A stretch of 12,196 nt of DNA from Ignavibacteriota bacterium (lineage in GTDB: Bacteria; Bacteroidota; Ignavibacteria; UBA10030; SZUA-254): contig JACPVN010000234.1 of the NCBI GenBank assembly GCA_016191715.1, positions 1 through 12,196 of the forward strand, read 5' to 3'. Shown here in pieces: positions 6,609-12,196 of this stretch. The notes below the pieces were generated by a model, which was given only the letters and a program-made list of their open reading frames with translations, was not told the origin of the DNA and did not search any database. Each line of letters opens with the position of its first letter. Positions within the stretch are counted from its first letter, which is position 1. The translations under genes and the position numbers were made by a program.

Positions 6609-6682
6609 GTTGACGGTTGACAGTTCATAGTTGGCTGTTCCATTATCATGATGAAGACAACCTTCAACTGTCAACCACGAAC
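6609..6682. repeat. Imperfect inverted repeat, gttgacagtt family
   Basis: Left arm 6609-6634 (gttgacggttgacagttcat...) and right arm 6658-6682 (caaccttcaactgtcaacca...). About 19 of 25 positions pair, including an uninterrupted core of 11 (ggttgacagtt), around a loop of 23 bases. It fills most of the spacer between hutI and the formimidoyltransferase gene. Its sequence is unrelated to the cacgaag arms, so it is a second repeat family. It could form an RNA hairpin between the two genes, but no T-run follows. Confidence 0.7.
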
Positions 6683-6715
6683 CGAAAACAAAAATCATAA
6701 GATATAAACCTGAAA

Positions 6716-7714
6716 ATGAACAACTTAGTAGAATGTGTCCCCAACTTCAGTGAAGGGCGAGACCAGAACATTATCAATGCTCTCGCTGAGAGCATAAAGC
6801 AATTACAGCATGTCAAACTCCTCAGCGTTGAGCCAGATAAAGATTACAACCGAACGGTTGTAACATTTGTCGGTGAGCCGCACGCTGTGCGGGATGCGGC
6901 GTTTGCGGCAACGAAGAAAGCCGCCGAGTTTATTGACATGACAAATCACAAAGGCGAACACCCGCGCATCGGCGCGACGGATGTTGTCCCGTTCATTCCT
7001 GTTTCGGGAGTGACGATGCCGGAGTGCGTGAAACTTGCCGAAGAATACGGAGAGCGCGTTGGGAAGGAATTGAACATTCCTGTTTATTTGTATGAAGAAG
7101 CGGCGCGGATGCCGGAGCGAAAAAATCTTGCAACAATCAGAAAGGGTGAGTACGAAGCGCTGAGAGAAAAATTGAAAGACCCGGTGTGGAAACCGGATTT
7201 CGGCTTAGCGGATTTCAATGCAAAATCCGGTGCGACGGTAACAGGTGCGCGCTTTTTTCTGATAGCGTACAATGTCAACTTGGAAACGAACAATAAAGAT
7301 ATTGCACACGAGATTGCGCTTCGCATCCGTGAAAGCGGCCGCACAACAAAAAATGCAGACGGAACAAAGACGACAATCCCCGGGTCGCTCAAGTCGGTGA
7401 AAGCGATGGGTGTGTTGGTGGAACGATTCAATATCGCACAAGTTTCCATCAATGTTACCAACTATACTCTCGTGCCGCCGCATGTGGCATTTGAAGAAGT
7501 GAAGAAAGAAGCCAAAACGCTTGGTGTGGAAGTAACGGGAAGTGAAATTGTTGGGTTAATTCCGAAAGAAGCGTTACTTTTAGCAGGAAAATTTTACGGT
7601 GCGACTGAACAACAAAGCGAACAGGCGCAAATCCAGACTGCAATTGACAGTTTGGGATTGAGTCAACTCGAGCCGTTCATCCCCGAAAAGAAAATTATTG
7701 AATTCATGATTTGA
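6716..7714 (+). CDS. ftcD: Glutamate formimidoyltransferase (single-domain FTCD N-terminal type)
   Basis: Transfers the formimino group from N-formimino-L-glutamate to tetrahydrofolate, releasing glutamate; this is the last step that makes histidine carbon usable. The 332 residues cover the two formiminotransferase subdomains without the cyclodeaminase half that is fused in animal FTCD. The N-terminus MNNLVECVPNFSEGRD is diagnostic. H82 in GEHPRIGATDVVPF matches the catalytic His82 of the mammalian enzyme. NVTNYTLVPPH and GSEIVGLIP are also typical. The ATG at 6716 starts exactly at the family N-terminus. The stop lies 8 bases before the cyclodeaminase ATG, so the two activities, often channelled in one polypeptide, are here separate but adjacent and probably co-expressed. 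Confidence 0.96.
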   Translation: MNNLVECVPNFSEGRDQNIINALAESIKQLQHVKLLSVEPDKDYNRTVVTFVGEPHAVRDAAFAATKKAAEFIDMTNHKGEHPRIGATDVVPFIPVSGVTMPECVKLAEEYGERVGKELNIPVYLYEEAARMPERKNLATIRKGEYEALREKLKDPVWKPDFGLADFNAKSGATVTGARFFLIAYNVNLETNNKDIAHEIALRIRESGRTTKNADGTKTTIPGSLKSVKAMGVLVERFNIAQVSINVTNYTLVPPHVAFEEVKKEAKTLGVEVTGSEIVGLIPKEALLLAGKFYGATEQQSEQAQIQTAIDSLGLSQLEPFIPEKKIIEFMI

Positions 7715-7722
7715 AAGAAACT

Positions 7723-8355
7723 ATGTTAACAGAAAAAACAGTCACAACATTTTTAGATGAACTCGCCTCCAACTCACCCGCGCCCGGCGGTGGAAGCGTT
7801 GCCGCACTTTCCGGTGCGCTCGGCGCCGCGCTCACCACGATGGTGTGCAACCTGACGATTGGCAAAAAGAAATATGCCGAGGTCGAAGGTGAAATGAAAT
7901 CGGTGCTGGAACAGTCAGAAAATTTATGCGCCGCCTTCACCACCTTGATTGATAAAGACACGGAAACATTTAACAAGGTGATAGAAGCGTATGGATTGCC
8001 GAAAGATACGGAAGGACAGAAAGCGCTTCGTGCCGCCGCAATACAAGAGACAACGAAAGAAGCCGCACTTGTTCCGCTTGAAGTGATGAAGCATGTGATT
8101 GATGCGTTAGCGCTCGCGCAAGTTGTTGCAGAAAAAGGAAACGTCAACTCTGCAAGCGATGCCGGTGTGAGCGCGTTGATGCTTTATGGCGCATGCGAAG
8201 CCGCCGCTCTCAATGTTCGCATCAATCTCAACGCCATCTCCGACCATAACTTTAACGGATGGAAAGAAGAAGAATTACTTTCGTTATTGAAGACAAGCAA
8301 AGCGAAATCGGATGAGGTGCTGGAAGTGGTGAGGAAGAAGATTTCCGGTGTCTGA
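7723..8355 (+). CDS. fchA: Formimidoyltetrahydrofolate cyclodeaminase
   Basis: Converts 5-formimino-THF to 5,10-methenyl-THF with release of ammonia, returning histidine's one-carbon unit to the folate pool. The 210-residue protein matches the stand-alone FchA/FTCD C-terminal domain. The folate-site motif SNSPAPGGGSVAALSGALGAAL is near residues 16-37, followed by long amphipathic helices and the late motif SDAGVSALMLYGACEAAALNVRINL. I prefer the ATG at 7723. A TTG at 7711 is in frame but would begin in the stop of the preceding gene and adds only MKET. The TGA stop overlaps the start of the DUF2283 gene (TGATG), so the small downstream gene is translationally coupled to this operon. Confidence 0.93.
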   Translation: MLTEKTVTTFLDELASNSPAPGGGSVAALSGALGAALTTMVCNLTIGKKKYAEVEGEMKSVLEQSENLCAAFTTLIDKDTETFNKVIEAYGLPKDTEGQKALRAAAIQETTKEAALVPLEVMKHVIDALALAQVVAEKGNVNSASDAGVSALMLYGACEAAALNVRINLNAISDHNFNGWKEEELLSLLKTSKAKSDEVLEVVRKKISGV

Positions 8356-8576
8356 TGGAAAAAGCGAAGCACATACAGGTGTGGTACGATAAAGAGGGAG
8401 ATTTCCTTGAAGTCACCTTTGAACGAAAGAAGGGGTTTTTCAGAGAAACAAAGAATGATGCCATCATGGAGAAAGTTGATGAGAAAGGAAACATCATCGG
8501 ATTTTCTATTCTCCAAGTAAGTTCCCTTGCCAATCGGAAACCTTTGTCAGTGACGTTAAAAAGGTTGGTTGCTTGA
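8355..8576 (+). CDS. DUF2283 family small protein
   Basis: A 73-residue protein with the DUF2283 pattern: an early VWYDKEGDFLEVTF strand (family YDxexDxLyi.f), a central acidic segment, DEKGNIIGFSILQVS (family D..G.lvGiEil.as), and nothing after. The family has no established function; members are small, often horizontally spread, and sometimes sit in toxin-antitoxin-like pairs. It is coupled to the cyclodeaminase gene by a TGATG overlap, yet its role is unlikely to be metabolic. No partner toxin of a recognised kind abuts it; the next gene (8757) belongs to another small-gene pair. Confidence 0.8.
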   Translation: MEKAKHIQVWYDKEGDFLEVTFERKKGFFRETKNDAIMEKVDEKGNIIGFSILQVSSLANRKPLSVTLKRLVA

Positions 8577-8706
8577 CCTTGATTCCACGTGAATGTTCTC
8601 ATTGTGAAGTCAACCTTTTCTACGTATCGAATAACGGTTCACAGAAAAGTCCCGATGACACAGTCAATCACAACGACATCTCCGACTAATGCTTGCAAAA
8701 AGACAA

Positions 8707-8735
8707 TTGCAAACAAAACAATCATTTTGTATGTT
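8707..8735 (+). promoter_or_regulatory. Possible promoter for the antitoxin-like gene
   Basis: TTGCAA, 17-base spacer, TATGTT, ending 21 bases before the ATG at 8757, in an A/T-rich spacer that otherwise has no gene (8577-8756). This is only a match to a generic sigma-70 pattern. The organism may prefer TAnnTTTG promoters, which are absent here. Confidence 0.25.
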
Positions 8736-8756
8736 CACTCAATATATTTAAACGAT

Positions 8757-8975
8757 ATGAATACGATACAACTCCCGATGAATGAATACCAAAACTTGAT
8801 TGAGGAAATCAGGTTACTCAAGAAAACCGAACTTCTTGAAAACGTCAACCGACTCATTGACTTACTCTATCAGGATAAATACGGACTTTACATGGGTGAG
8901 CATACAGAAGATTTGACAGAATACAGCATCTCTCATCATTGGGGAGAAAAAGAAAGCGGATGGGATGCGTTATAG
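8757..8975 (+). CDS. Antitoxin-like small protein upstream of a MazF/PemK remnant
   Basis: A 72-residue acidic protein: MNTIQLPMNEYQNLIEEIRL, a leucine-rich helix (ELLENVNRLIDLLY), then an acidic tail (GEHTEDLTEYSISHHWGEKE). An N-terminal beta-strand/helix DNA-binding-like part followed by an acidic tail that could wrap a toxin is the usual build of type II antitoxins; I do not recognise the exact family. The strongest support is context: the ATG of a MazF/PemK-like reading frame lies 11 bases inside its 3' end (8965), the normal overlapping antitoxin-toxin order. The frame is open further upstream to 8589, but that part is low-complexity translated spacer; the ATG at 8757 fits a short antitoxin. 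Confidence 0.65.
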   Translation: MNTIQLPMNEYQNLIEEIRLLKKTELLENVNRLIDLLYQDKYGLYMGEHTEDLTEYSISHHWGEKESGWDAL

Positions 8976-9039
8976 ACAGCGGGAAATTGTGCTTGTTCCG
9001 TTTCCGTATTGGTGTGTGGAGTCAGGTCTTACGACCTGA
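8965..9039 (+). pseudogene. Truncated MazF/PemK-family toxin remnant
   Basis: The frame begins MRYRQREIVLVPFPY, the first strand of MazF/PemK endoribonuclease toxins (family pattern ..rGeIvlv.fPf), overlapping the antitoxin-like gene by 11 bases. After about 15 codons the homology stops. The remaining codons (WCVESGLTT, TGA) are the translation of a perfect palindrome at 9019-9042. No trace of the rest of a roughly 110-residue toxin is found before the next gene at 9070. The toxin is therefore lost, leaving the antitoxin-like gene as an orphan. Confidence 0.65.
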
Positions 9040-9042
9040 CTC
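9019..9042. repeat. Perfect palindrome gagtcaggtc-ttac-gacctgactc
   Basis: Ten-base arms pair without mismatch around the four-base loop ttac. It sits exactly where the toxin frame loses homology and just before the polymerase gene. It looks like a dispersed repeat palindrome or the footprint of a deletion/insertion. With no T-run it is not a canonical terminator. Confidence 0.85.
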
Positions 9043-9069
9043 AGGTACGTAATATCACAAAGGGATGAC

Positions 9070-10305
9070 ATGGAAAATCCCTTTCCTCTCCGCTACCTCT
9101 TCATAGATTTCAACGCCTACTTCGCTTCGTGTGAACAGCAGGTAGAGCCGAAACTGCGCGGCAAACCTGTTGCTGTTGTTCCGATGGATGCGGATACAAC
9201 GAGTTGCATCGCCGCAAGTTATGAGGCGAAAAAGTTCGGCATCAAAACCGGAACGCTTGTCCGTGATGCAAAGAAAATGTGTCCCGGACTTATTTGTGTT
9301 CCCGCGCGGCATCTTATCTACATCGAATATCATCACAAACTCATTGAAGCGGTTGAGTCGTGTCTTCCGGTTCTCAAAGTCATGTCTATTGATGAGATGG
9401 TGTGCGAGCTGACGGGAAGTCAACAACAACGGGAAAAAGCAATCGCACTTGCGAATCAAATCAAACAAACGATTTCAAGAAATGTCGGCGAGTGTCTCCG
9501 ATGTTCGATTGGTATCGCGCCGAATATTTTTCTTTCCAAAACCGGTTCCGATTTACAAAAGCCGAACGGACTTGTCATCATTGAGCCAAAAGATTTGCCG
9601 CAATGTCTTATCAAGATGGAGTTGCGGGATATTTACGGAGTCGGAGCGAGGATGGAACAACGATTGCGTGCGAGCGGAATCAACACTGTGCTTGAGTTGT
9701 GGAACGCAAGCAAAGAGAAACTTCACAAAGTATGGGGCGGTATCGAAGGGGAGCGGTTGTACGATAACCTGCGCTGTGAGGTTGTTTATTCGCCTCCGAC
9801 TCACAAGTCAACAGTCGGACACTCGCACGTGCTTGCGCCTGATTACAGGACGGAAGAAAAAGCGTATGCAACGCTTCATCGTCTGTTGCAAAAAGCCGCT
9901 CTCCGGCTACGAAAATATGAGTTACTTGCCAGCGCGATGTATGTTAAAATCAAATATCTCAACGGGGCACGATGGGTAGATGAAATTTCATTTACAGAAA
10001 CTCAGGATACAGTGCCGTTCATCAAAGCATTGACGAAGATGTGGGAACGGAAGAAACCGGTTTACGCCACGCCGATTAAAGTTGCAATTACGTTGTTCAA
10101 ATTGAAGGAAGAAAAAAACAAAACGCCTCAGTTATTTCCGTTCGGCAGATCGTCGGAGGCGCTTAATGCCGCGCTTGACAAGTTGAACAGTATTTACAAA
10201 AAGAATACGGTCTATTTTGGTGGCGCACACGAAGCACTGGATTCCGCTCCGATGCGGATTGCGTTCACGCATATTCCTGACCCTGAGGTGGAGGGGGATG
10301 AATAA
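9070..10305 (+). CDS. Y-family translesion DNA polymerase (DinB/UmuC superfamily)
   Basis: A lesion-bypass polymerase of 411 residues. The palm catalytic carboxylates are intact: D13 in FIDFNAYFASCEQQVEP, and D108/E109 in MSIDEMVCEL. C145-P151 (CSIGIAP) and GSDLQKPNGL are conserved palm/fingers parts. IYGVGARMEQRLRASGI (188-204) is the helix-hairpin-helix thumb. KSTVGHSHVLAP (246-257) begins the little-finger domain, which runs to about 345. QLFPF at 354-358 fits a beta-clamp-binding motif, followed by a tail ending MRIAFTHIPDP. It differs from classical Pol IV in the FIDFNAYFAS and SIDEM variants, and no umuD, imuA/imuB or dnaE2 gene is beside it. AAAGGG at 9059-9064 may be a weak ribosome-binding site for the ATG at 9070, one of few in the window. 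No LexA-type box is evident upstream. Confidence 0.93.
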   Translation: MENPFPLRYLFIDFNAYFASCEQQVEPKLRGKPVAVVPMDADTTSCIAASYEAKKFGIKTGTLVRDAKKMCPGLICVPARHLIYIEYHHKLIEAVESCLPVLKVMSIDEMVCELTGSQQQREKAIALANQIKQTISRNVGECLRCSIGIAPNIFLSKTGSDLQKPNGLVIIEPKDLPQCLIKMELRDIYGVGARMEQRLRASGINTVLELWNASKEKLHKVWGGIEGERLYDNLRCEVVYSPPTHKSTVGHSHVLAPDYRTEEKAYATLHRLLQKAALRLRKYELLASAMYVKIKYLNGARWVDEISFTETQDTVPFIKALTKMWERKKPVYATPIKVAITLFKLKEEKNKTPQLFPFGRSSEALNAALDKLNSIYKKNTVYFGGAHEALDSAPMRIAFTHIPDPEVEGDE

Positions 10306-10757
10306 AGTTGCTCTAACTCAATTCAGCCAAGTATGGTCTTGACTGAGCAGACAACAACATTTACTATCAATATGTAAAGAAGACTTAAAAGGTACCGTTA
10401 CCCAAACAGCAATCAGGTTTCCATCGCGGGTGGTGGTTTGAATGTCATGAAATGGGTACATACAATTGAAGAATTGAATTAACACCAAAACCGAATATTG
10501 TTGAAATCGTTTCCATAAAGGGATTACATGTTCTCTGTCCGTGATTTGATGTTAACCCCTTCTTTGCTTATTATGTACGTGAACTTTATGTAACCGAAGT
10601 TACACCACGCAGCAAAGTTCAACCATCTATAAGCGAGGCGAGTTGCTGAATGGTTCTGATTTTGGCTTCTTCATTGTTTCACTCCGGCACGATCCGGAAA
10701 ACGTGCAGTTAATTCTCATTTCATCATCAAAATCAATTAAAAACATTTTTTACTTTT
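10306..10757. other. Gene-poor spacer of about 450 bases
   Basis: I see no supportable gene, tRNA, terminator or TAnnTTTG promoter here. All frames are broken into short pieces without recognisable motifs. Minor structure only: gcacg...cgtgc (about 10687-10706) and caatt-gaag-aattg (near 10465). The last 20-25 bases (from about 10736) read KNIFYFFVLLYVG in a frame that differs from the propeller frame downstream. That probably is the lost signal peptide of the next gene. The stretch is more A+T-rich than the metabolic genes. Confidence 0.5.
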
Positions 10758-11429
10758 TTGTTCTTTTATATGTTGGCATGTTCTGGTGGAAATGCCCAAT
10801 CTCTAATGCTGGATATTACATTCGATACTGACGGAATGGTAACAACCAATGTAAGTCCGGATGTTGATTGTATTAATTCCATTGTTATTCAATCTGACCA
10901 AAAATTTGTTGCGGCAGGTACAGCAACAATTGGTGGCGTAAATATGTTCGCACTGACTCGTTACAATTCTGACGGAAATCTGGATAATACATTTGGAACC
11001 GGTGGCATTGTCACTACTTCGATCAGCGCTTTTGACGCTGCCGCGGCAATTGCTATTCAGGGAGATGGTAAAATAGTAGCGGGGGGAAATGCTTTCGGCA
11101 GCACTTTAGATTTTGCTGTTGTCCGATATAATACAGACGGTACTCTTGACTCCAGTTTTAATTCGGATGGCATTGTCATAGTACCCATTGGAACGGGGCA
11201 TGATGTAGCCAGTTCGATGATTATCCAGCCGGATGGAAAAATTGTGTTAGCTGGAAGAGCCGTTACTACGGACACAATTTTTCATTTCGCAGTTGCACGC
11301 CTCGACACAGATGGCAGTCTTGATAATTCTTTTGATAACGATGGTGTTGTCATCACTGTGATTGGCGCCAACGCTAATGAAACATCTGATGCTAGGCACT
11401 ATCCTTTCAAAACGATGGAAAAATTGTAG
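10758..11429 (+). CDS. Delta-60 repeat beta-propeller protein, N-terminal part (blades 1-3), frameshifted
   Basis: First part of a secreted repeat protein. After a short hydrophobic stretch (FFYMLACSGGNAQS) come three units of the delta-60 (DUF5122) type, each with an xDGKIVxAG strand, FAxxRYNxDGxLDxxF and xGIVTT. The xDGK motifs begin at 10893, 11061 and 11229, exactly 168 bases (56 residues) apart. The frame then runs off at about 11395 into non-homologous residues and stops at 11429; the repeat continues at once in another frame (see next entry). The start is unresolved: TTG 10758 and ATG 10770 give a signal peptide with no basic residues, while a better one (KNIFYFFVLLYVG) is present in a different frame from about 10736. 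A second frameshift near 10772 is therefore likely. Function unknown; these proteins are typically surface-exposed or secreted. Confidence 0.8.
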   Translation: MFFYMLACSGGNAQSLMLDITFDTDGMVTTNVSPDVDCINSIVIQSDQKFVAAGTATIGGVNMFALTRYNSDGNLDNTFGTGGIVTTSISAFDAAAAIAIQGDGKIVAGGNAFGSTLDFAVVRYNTDGTLDSSFNSDGIVIVPIGTGHDVASSMIIQPDGKIVLAGRAVTTDTIFHFAVARLDTDGSLDNSFDNDGVVITVIGANANETSDARHYPFKTMEKL

Positions 11430-12196
11430 TAACCGGAGTTGCCACTGCAAATAATGCAACAGGCGGAAATTTTACACTTGTCCGATATAATTCTGTTGGC
11501 ACACTTGATACTTCATTTAGTACAGATGGTAAACTGACGACTAATATAAGTGGTGACGGCGACATACCGGCGGGCGTTGTAATTCAATCAGACGGAAAAA
11601 TTCTGGTCACGGGAGAGGTTGACATAGATGCCAATGAGGAAGATTTTTGTTTAGTCCGTTATAATTCAGACGGAACGCTTGATAATGCTTTCGGAACAAG
11701 TGGTATCGTAACCACAGACTTTGACGGAGATAATGACAATCCTTCTTCCTTAGTTCTTCAGTTTGATGGAAAAATTATTGTAGCCGGATATTCTTATATC
11801 GGAATTTCGTTTCCGGATTTTGCTTTAGCAAGATATAACACTGATGGTAGTTTAGACAATAGCTTCGGTACCAATGGTTTGCTTTGGACAGATTTTGGCG
11901 TTGGAGTAAATACAATCACGGGAATAGCACTTCAGGCAGACGGAAAAATTGTAGCAGGAGGAAGTATAAATTCCGGTACTGCTACATCCGAATTTGCGCT
12001 TGCCCATTATACTACCGGTCCAACAAGCGTCGAACAAAAAGATGGTTCTTTCCCTTCGACATTCGATATGCATCAAAATTTTCCGAACCCGTTCAATCCT
12101 TCGACAGTGTTTGGTTTTCAGTTGCCGGTTTCCGGTTGGGTTACGCTAAGAGTGTATAATGTTCTCGGAGAAGAAGTTGCATCGCTTGTAGATGGA
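11396..12196 (+). CDS. Delta-60 repeat protein, C-terminal part (blades 4-7) with T9SS sorting tail, cut by window end
   Basis: Continuation of the preceding gene in a new frame, open without stops from 11396 to the window edge. The xDGK motifs begin at 11411, 11588, 11762 and 11936, making seven in total with blades 1-3, the number expected for one closed seven-bladed beta-propeller. After the last blade and a short linker (GPTSVEQKDGS) comes a type IX secretion sorting domain: FDMHQNFPNPFNPST, then LPVSGWVTLRVYNVLGEEV. It is cut after about 45 of the usual 75-90 residues. Such tails direct cargo through the T9SS for surface attachment or release. The distance between blades 3 and 4 (182 bases) is one base short of 61 codons, which fits a single-base deletion or sequencing error at about 11394-11396. 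Confidence 0.85.

Noticed and set aside
8589..8756. Upstream extension of the antitoxin-like gene
   Set aside because: It is open in frame, but the translation is Thr/Asn-rich spacer without resemblance to a domain; the ATG at 8757 gives a normal small protein.
9449..9979. 176-codon plus-strand frame inside the Y-family polymerase gene
   Set aside because: It lies wholly within the polymerase coding sequence in another frame and lacks recognisable motifs.
10560..10640. Integron attC-like site or tRNA in the spacer before the propeller gene
   Set aside because: GTTAACC and AAC-like cores were looked for, but no matching R/L box pair or cloverleaf could be drawn.
10643..10831. Small independent gene upstream of the propeller protein
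   Set aside because: Only its hydrophobic stretch is gene-like, and this is better explained as the out-of-frame signal peptide of the propeller gene; the rest overlaps blade-coding sequence.

Overview
The window looks like chromosome from an FCB-group bacterium, most plausibly Ignavibacteriota/Chlorobi-like. Three things suggest this. The last gene ends in a type IX secretion (T9SS) sorting tail of the QNFPNPFNPST type. A Bacteroidetes-style promoter (ATTG-N20-TATCTTTG) precedes hutI. Most starts lack a Shine-Dalgarno sequence, and the spacers carry several families of short dispersed repeats. No taxon marker is present, so the assignment is an inference.

Layout. (1) Positions 1-8355 hold a histidine-degradation cluster: hutU (5' end outside the window), hutI, a separate glutamate formimidoyltransferase and a separate formimino-THF cyclodeaminase. 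Together these take urocanate to glutamate and pass the formimino carbon to tetrahydrofolate; hutH would be expected upstream. (2) The cluster is interrupted between hutU and hutI by a GxxExxY-family PD-(D/E)XK protein, a secreted six-hairpin-glycosidase-like protein, a secreted HEXXH metallopeptidase-like protein and an SSAT-like GNAT acetyltransferase. (3) Positions 8355-9042 hold small accessory genes: a DUF2283 protein and an antitoxin-like gene whose MazF/PemK-like toxin partner is cut off after about 15 codons at a perfect palindrome. (4) A Y-family DNA polymerase follows (9070-10305). (5) A gene-poor stretch of about 450 bases leads into a seven-bladed delta-60-repeat protein with a T9SS tail. 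That gene is broken by at least one frameshift and runs off the right edge.

The most interesting structure is a family of inverted arms built from 9-10-base units of the form cacgaag-NN. One pair of arms (1490-1509 and 1915-1943) brackets the GxxExxY gene. A second pair (4746-4776 and 4782-4812) sits five bases apart with nothing inside, like an empty copy. In both places the left arm supplies the last codons and stop of the gene before it. In both, the right arm is open in the same frame (FVSFVV or FVTFVV) into the gene after it, and each right arm contains or abuts a TAnnTTTG element. This suggests a small repeat element, sometimes carrying a GxxExxY nuclease-like gene, that inserts at gene ends and remodels gene boundaries. 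Two other inverted-repeat families and one tandem-repeat family occupy further spacers.
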